A program made the translations under genes and the position numbers. Below the pieces are notes generated by a model. It saw nothing but the letters and a program-made list of their open reading frames with translations. It was not told the DNA's origin and searched no databases. From the NCBI GenBank assembly GCA_025846845.1, contig JAOYTL010000009.1, positions 266,180 through 330,179 of the forward strand: 64,000 bases of DNA, in the 5' to 3' direction. Shown here piece by piece: positions 8,595 to 16,357 of the stretch. Origin of the DNA: Alloboseaceae bacterium BT-24-1. Lineage in GTDB: Bacteria; Pseudomonadota; Alphaproteobacteria; Rhizobiales; Beijerinckiaceae. Positions within the stretch are counted from its first letter, which is position 1. Each line of letters starts with the position of its first letter.

Positions 8595-10094
8595 ATGAAG
8601 AATTTCCTGAGCGTGGCGGCTGTAGCCGTGGCGATGTCGCTGCCGATCTGGACACCCGCGTTGGCGCAGAACTCGCTCCGCGCCGCCCTAGCGACGACCC
8701 TCTACCAACTGGATCCGTCCAAGACGACGATAGGAGACGAATACATCTATGTGCATCTCGTCTTCAACGGGCTGTCGCGAATAGATCCCGATCTGACGGT
8801 CAAGCCCGACCTCGCCGAGAGTTGGAAAGCCTCGGACGACCTGAAAACCTGGGTCTTCAAACTCCGTGATGGCGTGAAGTTCCATCATGGAAGGACGCTT
8901 GATGCAGAGGATGTCGTCGTCACAGTCAAGCGAATCCTCGACCCGCAAACGGGATCGCGGGGCCGGTCGAACCTGACCATGGTCGATACCGTGGAAGCGA
9001 CGGGGCCACTCGAGGTCACGTTCAAACTGAACATTGCATATGCGGGCTTCCCCGACGTATTCGCTGACCGGCAGCTTCGCATCGTCCCGAGGGACAAAGT
9101 CGACGAGCTCTCCACGCATCCGATCGGCACGGGTCCCTTCAAGTTCAAGTCCTGGTCGCCTGGCGACCGGATGGAGCTGGTAAAGAACCCCGACTACTTC
9201 GAGGCGAGCCTGCCCAAGCTCGATGGTGTGACGCTCCGCATTATCCCGGAGGCCGCGGCGCGCATCGCCGCGCTCGAATCCGGGTCGATCGATCTTCTCT
9301 GGAACCTCCCCTTCGAAGCCGTCGAGAAGTTCGAGAATCACAAAACCATCCGGATCGACAGCGTCCCGACCCCGACCTGGGACGGCGTGATCCTCAACAA
9401 CGAACGTCCGCCTTTCAACGACCCGCGAGTGCGTAAGGCTCTCGCTCTTACGATAGACAAGTCCGCGCTCGTGGAACTCGCACTCTTCGGCCAGGGAGCC
9501 CCGACTTTCAGCCCCCTTCCTCCGGGTCATCCCTACTTCAACACTGAAATGAAGTTCGCGCCGCCGGATATCGCGCAGGCGAAGAAGCTCCTCGCGGAGG
9601 CCGGTTACCCGAACGGGTTCGACATCCCGATGCAAGTTCCCCAGGAGCGGGAGCAGCGCGTGCGGCTGGGTGTCGCGGTGAGGGACATGGCCCGCGCCGC
9701 CGGCATTCGCATCAACGTCGAGCGCGTGCCGTTTGCCACCTATGCGGCAAATGTCGCGGGCAAGGCCCAGCTGTTCATCGACGGATACTTTGCGCGCCCC
9801 ACCGTCGATACGTCCCTCTATCCGTTCTACCACTCCTCGGGGTCCTGGAACCGCCAGCTCTGGCTCTACAATGAGCCACGTGTTGACCGGATCCTCGACG
9901 AGGCGCGGCGCACCAACGACGAGGAAGCCCGCAAAAAGCTGTTCAAGGAGTTCCAGGTCGTCGTCGAGGAAACCCAGCCCAGCATCATCGCCTACGCACA
10001 GGCTCACGTGAACGGGGTCAGCCGCAGGGTCGAGGGCTTCAAGTCGACGCCCATGCTCTGGCTAGAGCTCAAGAACGTCACCCTGAAGCCGTAA
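8595..10094 (+). CDS. ABC transporter substrate-binding protein, family 5 (peptide/opine/nickel type)
   Basis: About 499 residues with a clear Sec signal peptide (VAAVAVAMSLPIWTPALA, cleaved before QN). The SBP_bac_5 features follow: LAESWKASDDLKTWVFKLRD, VKFHHGRTLDAEDVV, and the central IGTGPFKFKSW. The mature protein is periplasmic and presents the substrate to the permeases encoded next. Family 5 proteins bind di/oligopeptides, opines, nickel chelates or glutathione. The neighbouring ureohydrolases suggest a guanidino-bearing peptide or opine. An ATG preceded by AAGGGGAAA is preferred to the GTG one codon earlier. A 148-bp gap separates it from the RidA gene and may hold a second promoter. 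Confidence 0.92.
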   Translation: MKNFLSVAAVAVAMSLPIWTPALAQNSLRAALATTLYQLDPSKTTIGDEYIYVHLVFNGLSRIDPDLTVKPDLAESWKASDDLKTWVFKLRDGVKFHHGRTLDAEDVVVTVKRILDPQTGSRGRSNLTMVDTVEATGPLEVTFKLNIAYAGFPDVFADRQLRIVPRDKVDELSTHPIGTGPFKFKSWSPGDRMELVKNPDYFEASLPKLDGVTLRIIPEAAARIAALESGSIDLLWNLPFEAVEKFENHKTIRIDSVPTPTWDGVILNNERPPFNDPRVRKALALTIDKSALVELALFGQGAPTFSPLPPGHPYFNTEMKFAPPDIAQAKKLLAEAGYPNGFDIPMQVPQEREQRVRLGVAVRDMARAAGIRINVERVPFATYAANVAGKAQLFIDGYFARPTVDTSLYPFYHSSGSWNRQLWLYNEPRVDRILDEARRTNDEEARKKLFKEFQVVVEETQPSIIAYAQAHVNGVSRRVEGFKSTPMLWLELKNVTLKP

Positions 10095-10107
10095 GAGCAG
10101 CGCCCAG

Positions 10108-11064
10108 ATGACCGCATTCATCGCACGTCGCCTGTTCTTCATAGTTCTCGTGCTCGTCGCCGTGTCGATGCTGGTGTTCGGGATCACGGCGCTCCTGCCG
10201 GCCAATGTCGCATATCTGATCCTGGGGCCATTCGCGCCTCCGGATCAGGTGCGGGCGCTTGAGATCAAACTGGGTCTGACGGATCCCATCTGGCAGCAAT
10301 ACCTTCGCTGGGCGAGCTCGTTCCTTACCGGCAACCTGGGCGAATCCACCCTCATGAACCGGCCCATCGGGCCCATGCTCACTGAGGCGGTCGGCCGGTC
10401 GCTGATGCTCACAGGGGCCTCTTTCGTGCTGATCGCTGTGATCGGCGTCGGACTCGGGATCGTCGCGGCGCTGCGGCACGGAAAGCCGCTGGACCACGGC
10501 GTGTCCATCGGGACCTATCTCGGTATCGCCGTCCCCGAGTTCTTCTGGGCGATCATCGTCATCCTGGTCTTCGCCGCCTGGTTGGGTTGGCTGCCCGCCT
10601 CGGGGTACGAGGCGCCCTCGGAGGGCCTCTGGATCTGGCTGAAGCATCTTATCGCACCGACGATCACGCTCGTCTTCGGTCATCTCGCCCACGTCTCGCG
10701 CCTAACCCGATCGAGCATGATCGAAGTGCTGCAGAGCCCATATGTGACGGCAGCGCGTGCGAAGGGTCTCCCCGAGCACGTCGTGGTCCTCAGGCACGCC
10801 CTGCGGAACGCGCTGCTCCCGACGATCACGGCCCTCGCCCTCGATTTCGGACGCCTGATGGGAGGAATCGTGGTCGTCGAGACCATCTTCGCCTACCCCG
10901 GCCTCGGGAGGTTGATCGTCTTTTCCATCCAGAACAGGGATCTGCCGACATTGCAGGCGGCGATCCTCGTCGTAGCCGCCATCTACGCGGCTGCAAACCT
11001 CGTGGCGGACCTCCTGTACGCCCGCTTCAATCCCAAGATCAGGTATGGGCGCAATGTCAGCTGA
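10108..11064 (+). CDS. ABC transporter permease, DppB/OppB type
   Basis: 318-residue inner-membrane permease with about six transmembrane helices. The N-terminal helix starts immediately (RRLFFIVLVLVAVSMLVFGI), a large periplasmic loop follows, and a BPD_transp_1 domain carries the coupling EAA-like loop (YVTAARAKGLPEHVVVLRHA, then LRNALLPTITALAL). It pairs with the next permease to form the channel. The gene overlaps the next start by 20 bases, so translation is coupled. Confidence 0.92.
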   Translation: MTAFIARRLFFIVLVLVAVSMLVFGITALLPANVAYLILGPFAPPDQVRALEIKLGLTDPIWQQYLRWASSFLTGNLGESTLMNRPIGPMLTEAVGRSLMLTGASFVLIAVIGVGLGIVAALRHGKPLDHGVSIGTYLGIAVPEFFWAIIVILVFAAWLGWLPASGYEAPSEGLWIWLKHLIAPTITLVFGHLAHVSRLTRSSMIEVLQSPYVTAARAKGLPEHVVVLRHALRNALLPTITALALDFGRLMGGIVVVETIFAYPGLGRLIVFSIQNRDLPTLQAAILVVAAIYAAANLVADLLYARFNPKIRYGRNVS

Positions 11065-11926
11065 GGTGTCAACGACGGTCGTCGACGAAAAACCGCCGGC
11101 TCGCGGCTGGCCGCTGCAGCTCAAGATCGGGCTCCTTCTCACCGGCACGATCGTGCTGCTGAGCTTGCTTGCGCCGTCGATCGCGCCGCATCCCTGGGAT
11201 ACAGTGTCGATGCGGACGCGCTTCCTGCCACCCGGCCCGACGTATTGGTTGGGGACGGATGAATATGGGCGCGACGTCCTGAGCCGTTTGCTCATGGGGG
11301 GCCGGCTTTCAATCGCGATGGGGTTGGGGGCGACAATCGTCAGCCTTTTGGTCGGCGTGCCTATGGGGCTTGCCGCCGGCTATTTCCGTGGCTGGGTCGA
11401 CGAGACCTTGATGCGGCTCGCCGACGTCCTGATGGCCGTTCCGCCGATCATGCTTGGCCTCCTCGTCCTAGCCGTCACCCCGCCTTCCCTTTGGAAGACG
11501 GCCCTCGCTGTCGGCTTCGTCTATATACCGTTGATCGCCCGGATCACCCGGAGCGTGACGCTCACCCTGGCGAACGAGGAATTCATCCAAGCCGCCAGGG
11601 CGCGCTCGGAGAGCAACTGGTACATCCTGTTCCGGGAGATCCTTCCAAACGCCTGGCCGCCTTTGCTCGTCGAAGCAAGCTTGCGCGTGACCTATGCCAT
11701 CCTTTTGGGTTCTGCCCTCAGCTTTCTCGGTCTGGGAGCCCAGCCGCCAAGCTCGGACTGGGGCCTGATGATCGCCGAGGCCCGCTCATTCATCGACCGC
11801 GCCCCGTGGATCGCGCTCGCACCCGGTCTCGCCATGTGCCTGCTCGTCATCGGCATCAACCTGCTCGGAGACGGCCTGCGCGAGCGGCTCGACCCGCGCC
11901 TCAAGACCAGGATCGGTAAGCGCTGA
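11045..11926 (+). CDS. ABC transporter permease, DppC/OppC type
   Basis: 293-residue partner permease with an N-terminal cytoplasmic tail, a first helix near residues 30-48, and the DppC hallmark GTDEYGRDVLSRLLMGGRLS. The coupling loop FIQAARARSESNWYILFREI is followed by LPNAWPPLLVEASLRV. The ATG at 11045 overlaps the upstream permease; an in-frame ATG three codons later (11054) is an alternative start. It is followed one base later by the ATPase gene, so the importer subunits are made as a block. Confidence 0.92.
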   Translation: MGAMSAEVSTTVVDEKPPARGWPLQLKIGLLLTGTIVLLSLLAPSIAPHPWDTVSMRTRFLPPGPTYWLGTDEYGRDVLSRLLMGGRLSIAMGLGATIVSLLVGVPMGLAAGYFRGWVDETLMRLADVLMAVPPIMLGLLVLAVTPPSLWKTALAVGFVYIPLIARITRSVTLTLANEEFIQAARARSESNWYILFREILPNAWPPLLVEASLRVTYAILLGSALSFLGLGAQPPSSDWGLMIAEARSFIDRAPWIALAPGLAMCLLVIGINLLGDGLRERLDPRLKTRIGKR

Positions 11927-11927
11927 C

Positions 11928-13787
11928 ATGCTGGATATTTTCGACCTCACGGTTCGCTACCGCACTTCCGGCGGAGAGCTCGAGGCGCTCTCGTCGATCT
12001 CGATCAGCGCCAAAAAGGGCACGACGCTGGCCCTGGTGGGCGAGTCCGGATCGGGCAAGAGCACCGTTGCCCTGGCTGCCATGGGGCTGCTTCCGCAGGA
12101 GGCGCAGATCATAGGCGGAACCGTCCGCTTTGATGGCCATGACCTCGGTGCCATGAGCGTGGAGGAACGCCGGCGCCTGCGGGGCTCGCGCCTGGGGCTG
12201 GTGTTCCAGGACCCGTTCTCGGTGCTCAACCCTTCGCTGACAATCGGCTCGCAGGTTGGCGAATCCCTCATCCACCATCGCGGATACACGCCTCGCGAGG
12301 CGTTCGAGCGGGCGATCGGACTGCTGGACGAGGTCGGCATCCTCAATCCCAAGGCTGTGGCGAACGCCTATCCCCATGAACTGTCGGGTGGCATGCGGCA
12401 ACGCGCCATCATCGCCGGCGCGCTCGCGCCCGAGCCGGACCTGCTCATCCTCGACGAGCCGACGACCGCACTGGACGTGACGATCGAGGCGCAGATCATC
12501 GAGCTGCTCGAGCAGTTGCGCGCCCGCCGTGGGCTCACCATGCTGTTCATAAGCCACAACCTCGGCGTGGTGCGGCGCGTCGCCGACGAGGTTGCGGTGC
12601 TCTATGCCGGGCAGATCATCGAGCACGGCGCGACCGAGGACGTGCTGCATCGCCCGATGCACCCCTATGCCAAGGGCCTTCTCGCGGCGATCCCACGCAT
12701 CGGCTCCAAGCAGCTCAGGCTGGCCTCCATCCCAGGTCGGCTGCCCGACCTTCGGAAGCCTCCGAGCGGCTGTCGTTTCGCGGAGCGCTGCCCCTTCGCT
12801 TCCGAGAGCAGCACGCAGCCTCAAACCATGCGGATGGTCGGTGGCAGGGGCGTTCGGTGCGCAAATGCCGAGTTGGTTGAATCAACGCCATGGCCGACCC
12901 CGGAGGCGACCGCGACACAAGCGCCGCCAAGGTCGGAGCAGTCACCGGTCGTCTCGGTGCGCGCGCTCGACAAGACCTTCCGGATCGGGGGCGGCGTCAC
13001 GCTGGAAGGCTGGCGGCTGCGTAGAAACGAAACGCTTCTCAAGCCTGTGGACGACATCACGCTGGACATCCGACGCGGCGAGGTTCTCGGCCTCGTGGGG
13101 GAGTCCGGGTCTGGGAAGACGACCCTTGGAAGGACGATCCTTCGTTTGATCGATCCGGATTCGGGTGAGATCCGGATTGGGGACGAGCTCGTTTCCGGAA
13201 AGCCCCAGCGAGAGCTCGAAAGGATGCGGCGAACCGCGCAGATCGTCTTCCAGAACCCGGATTCCTCGCTCAATCCCCGCAAGACCGTCGGGGAATTGCT
13301 AGCACGGCCCATTAGGCGCTTCGGGCTTGCAACCACCGAGCGGATGCCCACGCGCGTGCGGGAGTTACTGGACATGGTGCGCCTGCCCTCGCACTATGCC
13401 AACCGCTATCCCCATCAGATGAGTGGAGGCGAGAAGCAGCGCGTCGGGATCGCCAGGGCGCTGGCGACTGAGCCACGCTTCATCGTCTGCGATGAGCCCG
13501 TATCCGCGCTCGACGTATCAGTTCAGGCGGCGATCGTGAACCTCCTGGCCGATCTGCGCGATCAGTTGGGAGTCGCGTATCTCTTCATCTCGCACGATAT
13601 CGGAGTGGTCGCCCATCTATCGGACAGGATCGCTGTGATGCAGCATGGCAAGCTCGTCGAGATCGGCGACGCTGACGCTATCCTCAACCACCCAAGACAC
13701 CCCTACACGATCAAGCTCCTATCGGCCGTTCCGAGGGTCGACGCCCGGTCGACGTCTGCGGGTTCAGGCCCCCCACCACTTCAGTAA
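11928..13787 (+). CDS. Fused double ATP-binding subunit of the ABC importer (DppD-DppF type)
   Basis: 619 residues containing two full ABC ATPase domains in one chain. Domain 1 has Walker A GESGSGKST, signature LSGGMRQR and Walker B LLILDEPTTALD. Domain 2 (from about residue 345) has GESGSGKTT, MSGGEKQR and FIVCDEPVSALDVS. Between them lies the oligopeptide-transporter linker with its conserved cysteines (CRFAERCPF), which in some relatives binds an iron-sulfur cluster. Many alphaproteobacterial importers of this class carry the two halves fused like this. It energises the permeases encoded just upstream. Confidence 0.93.
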   Translation: MLDIFDLTVRYRTSGGELEALSSISISAKKGTTLALVGESGSGKSTVALAAMGLLPQEAQIIGGTVRFDGHDLGAMSVEERRRLRGSRLGLVFQDPFSVLNPSLTIGSQVGESLIHHRGYTPREAFERAIGLLDEVGILNPKAVANAYPHELSGGMRQRAIIAGALAPEPDLLILDEPTTALDVTIEAQIIELLEQLRARRGLTMLFISHNLGVVRRVADEVAVLYAGQIIEHGATEDVLHRPMHPYAKGLLAAIPRIGSKQLRLASIPGRLPDLRKPPSGCRFAERCPFASESSTQPQTMRMVGGRGVRCANAELVESTPWPTPEATATQAPPRSEQSPVVSVRALDKTFRIGGGVTLEGWRLRRNETLLKPVDDITLDIRRGEVLGLVGESGSGKTTLGRTILRLIDPDSGEIRIGDELVSGKPQRELERMRRTAQIVFQNPDSSLNPRKTVGELLARPIRRFGLATTERMPTRVRELLDMVRLPSHYANRYPHQMSGGEKQRVGIARALATEPRFIVCDEPVSALDVSVQAAIVNLLADLRDQLGVAYLFISHDIGVVAHLSDRIAVMQHGKLVEIGDADAILNHPRHPYTIKLLSAVPRVDARSTSAGSGPPPLQ

Positions 13788-13881
13788 CGGCACAACCGAA
13801 CAAGCGTCGCCGACGTCGGCGCAGCGATCGCTCGTCCTCGCCCGTCACAGCGCGCAAGCTTCCCGACAAAAGGAAAACCTC

Positions 13882-14838
13882 ATGAGACTTACCGTTCCCG
13901 CCAAAGCCGAACATACGACGTTTCTCTATTCTGCGGCAGTGAACAGCCTGGACGATCTGGCGGCGGATATTGCCTATCTCGGGATACCCTACGGTCATTC
14001 GTACTCGTTCGGAGAAATCGCGAACGACCAGAGCCGCGGGCCCTTGGCTTTGCGCCGCGCTACCGATCGGATCCTGCGCTCGATCGAACGTTACGACTTC
14101 GACATCGGGGGACCGCTCTACGACAACAGGCCGATACGCGCCGTCGATTGCGGTGACGTCTATGCGGACCCTACCGATCCCCTGGGTCACCTCGCACGTG
14201 CGGAAGCAACGGTTCGAAAGATCGTCGCCGCCGGGGCCATGCCCATAGTCCTCGGCGGCGATCACTCGATCCCGATCCCCGTCCTGCGTGCGTTGGACGA
14301 CCAGGGGCCGATCACCTTGATCCAGATCGACCAGCACCTGGATTGGCGCGAGGAGATAAACGGCGTGCGCGAAGGACTTTCCAGCCCCATCCGCCGCGCC
14401 TCGGAGATGAGCCATATCGGGGAGATTTTCCAGATCGGGCTGCACGCTTCCGGAAGCGGGCGACCGGAAGAGTTCGACGCAGCGCGCGCCTATGGAGCAC
14501 ACCTCTTCCCGTCCTATGACATTCACGAGAAGGGCATCGACCACGTCCTCGAAAGGATTCCCGATGGCGGTCGATACTACGTTACGATCGACCTGGACGC
14601 ATTCGAGCCGGGAATCGCGCCTGGGGTGGCTGCCCCGTGCGCAGGCGGCATGACCTTCATGCAGGCCCGGACGTTGCTGCACGGCTTGGTTCGAAAGGGT
14701 CGAGTGTTGGGCATGGATGTGGTGGAGATCACGCCCTCCACGGACGTGAACCAGATCACGACCATCACGGCGGGTCGTTTGATCGTAAACCTCGTCGGGG
14801 CTGCCGTTCGCGCCGGCTATTTCGATACGGCAGCCTGA
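13882..14838 (+). CDS. Ureohydrolase (agmatinase/guanidinobutyrase-like) 2
   Basis: 318 residues, equal in length to the protein at 5364 and clearly its paralogue along the whole chain. Metal ligands are kept: GGDH (His128), DQHLD (Asp150, His152, Asp154), TIDLDAFEP (Asp237, Asp239). It departs from the family at several otherwise common positions: Gln replaces Ala in DAHxD, Glu replaces Asp after the second metal pair, and APGVAAPCAGG replaces the usual APGTGTPxPGG. So it may have a different substrate, or form a mixed oligomer with paralogue 1. The start is set by AAGGAAAAC before ATG at 13882; the frame is open further upstream but only as an overlap with the ATPase gene. Confidence 0.88.
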   Translation: MRLTVPAKAEHTTFLYSAAVNSLDDLAADIAYLGIPYGHSYSFGEIANDQSRGPLALRRATDRILRSIERYDFDIGGPLYDNRPIRAVDCGDVYADPTDPLGHLARAEATVRKIVAAGAMPIVLGGDHSIPIPVLRALDDQGPITLIQIDQHLDWREEINGVREGLSSPIRRASEMSHIGEIFQIGLHASGSGRPEEFDAARAYGAHLFPSYDIHEKGIDHVLERIPDGGRYYVTIDLDAFEPGIAPGVAAPCAGGMTFMQARTLLHGLVRKGRVLGMDVVEITPSTDVNQITTITAGRLIVNLVGAAVRAGYFDTAA

Positions 14839-14842
14839 CGGG

Positions 14843-16240
14843 ATGACCGCCCATCAGCCGGCCACGGGAGACGATGTCGAATTGCATCCCAGCACCGTCG
14901 GGGTGATGGCCGAGTGGGCGGCGAGCGTCGAGGACGGAGACATTCCGGAGACCGTCTGGAAGGTCGCTCTGAACTGCCTTGTTGACGTTTTTGGTGTCGC
15001 CATCGCTGGGTCGCGGACCCCGGTCGCCGAAGCGGCACGTGAGACGATGCTCGCTGTGTCGCGACCGGGAGATGCCGCACTTTTCGGCTGCGGAGCTTCC
15101 GTCTCGGCGCCGGGCGCCGCCTTCGCGAACGCCACGGCTGCACACGCGCTCGATTTCGACGACAACTGCTACGCGGGCTTCGTTCACGGGTCGGCGGTTG
15201 TCATCCCATCAGCGCTCGCCATGACCCAGGCCGTGGGCGCATCGGGACGGCGCTTTCTGAAAGCCATCATCATCGGAACCGAGGTCGAATATGCGTTGGG
15301 CATGGCCGCGACCCCCGGCATTTACGAGCGCGGATGGTGGACTACCGGCGTGCTCGGCTCGGTAGGATCCGCGGCGGCCGCAGCGGCGGCGATCCGCGCG
15401 AATGTCGATGAGACAGCCAACGCGCTCGGCTTCGCCATCGCCGGCACAGGAGGGATGAAGTCTTGCTTCGGTACCGATGCCAAACCGCTCATGTGCGGCC
15501 GAACCGCAGAGGCCGGCGTGACTGCGGCTATGCTCGCAAAGCGCGGCGCAACTGGCCCACACGACGCGGTCGAGCACAGGTTCGGGTTCGGGGCACTATT
15601 CGGATCGGGAGCCTTCCATCGCGAGCAACTCAATCTGCTGGGAACGTGCTGGCGCTTGCTCGAACCCGGCATCGATTTCAAGCGGATCCCCGTGTGCCTG
15701 TCCGCCCATGCCGCCGTGGACGTTGCAATTGGCCTCGTCGCGGAACACCGGCTTTCCCTCGAGCAGATCGAGACCATAACTTGCGACGTACCGCCGGTAG
15801 TGGTGGCGAACCTCGTCCATGACATCCCGACCTCGCGCCAGGAGGCCCAGTTTAGCATGCCCTTCGCCGTGGCGGCCTCCCTGTGCTTCGGCACATTGAA
15901 GGTCGAACACCTCGAACCGGCTCATCTCGCGCATGGCGGCGTCGCCGCACTGATGCGCAAGATCATCATGGTCGCCGGCCCGAGATGGACGCCCGAGCTG
16001 AGAGCAGCGGCGCCGGAGGGAGCCGCCGTCCGCATCGTTCTCAAGGACAGCCAGGTCTTCGAGGGATTTCGTGCCTGCACCAGGGGTTCGGCCGGAGAAC
16101 CGCTCGACGACAGCGAGATCGATTGCAAGTTTCTCGACTGCGCCGCTTCGGTCATGGACCAACGCAAGGCGAACCAACTGCTCGATCGCCTGCGCGGGAT
16201 CGATGGCTTGGAGGACGTTCGCACGCTTGTCGTCGCCTGA
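14843..16240 (+). CDS. MmgE/PrpD family protein
   Basis: 465 residues of the MmgE/PrpD fold (2-methylcitrate dehydratase, iminosuccinate epimerase, cis-aconitate decarboxylase relatives). Typical landmarks are ALNCLVDVFGVAIAGSRTP near the start, ATAAHALDFDDNCY (active-site region), and AGTGGMKSCFGTDAKPLMCG followed by RTAEAG. It starts four bases after the ureohydrolase 2 stop, so it belongs to the same operon. Propionate genes (prpB/C) are absent, so a role in methylcitrate metabolism is unlikely. A lyase, dehydratase or epimerase step on a dicarboxylate-like product of the pathway is a guess. Confidence 0.87.
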   Translation: MTAHQPATGDDVELHPSTVGVMAEWAASVEDGDIPETVWKVALNCLVDVFGVAIAGSRTPVAEAARETMLAVSRPGDAALFGCGASVSAPGAAFANATAAHALDFDDNCYAGFVHGSAVVIPSALAMTQAVGASGRRFLKAIIIGTEVEYALGMAATPGIYERGWWTTGVLGSVGSAAAAAAAIRANVDETANALGFAIAGTGGMKSCFGTDAKPLMCGRTAEAGVTAAMLAKRGATGPHDAVEHRFGFGALFGSGAFHREQLNLLGTCWRLLEPGIDFKRIPVCLSAHAAVDVAIGLVAEHRLSLEQIETITCDVPPVVVANLVHDIPTSRQEAQFSMPFAVAASLCFGTLKVEHLEPAHLAHGGVAALMRKIIMVAGPRWTPELRAAAPEGAAVRIVLKDSQVFEGFRACTRGSAGEPLDDSEIDCKFLDCAASVMDQRKANQLLDRLRGIDGLEDVRTLVVA

Positions 16241-16313
16241 TAGAACTGGATCGTCACGCCGCGCGGCGATGCCCGGTGACCCTCCAGCGGCCTTCCAGTA
16301 GACCATGACCGTC

Positions 16314-16348
16314 GGATGGTCGCGAAGCCTTGGGCCTCGCGACCATCC
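16314..16348. terminator. Bidirectional terminator hairpin
   Basis: GGATGGTCGCGA pairs perfectly with TCGCGACCATCC, with a further GCC/GGC pair inside and a TTG loop. It lies in the 117-bp gap between two converging genes (MmgE/PrpD and the MFS transporter) and can stop transcription from both sides. It lacks a long T run. Confidence 0.72.
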
Positions 16349-16357
16349 TGCTTCCGT

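Noticed and set aside
8688-10007. A 439-residue minus-strand frame
   Set aside because: It is antisense to the substrate-binding protein gene and has no protein-family signal.
14843-16240. Calling this 2-methylcitrate dehydratase PrpD
   Set aside because: No propionate genes are nearby and the family covers several other reactions, so only the family name is given.
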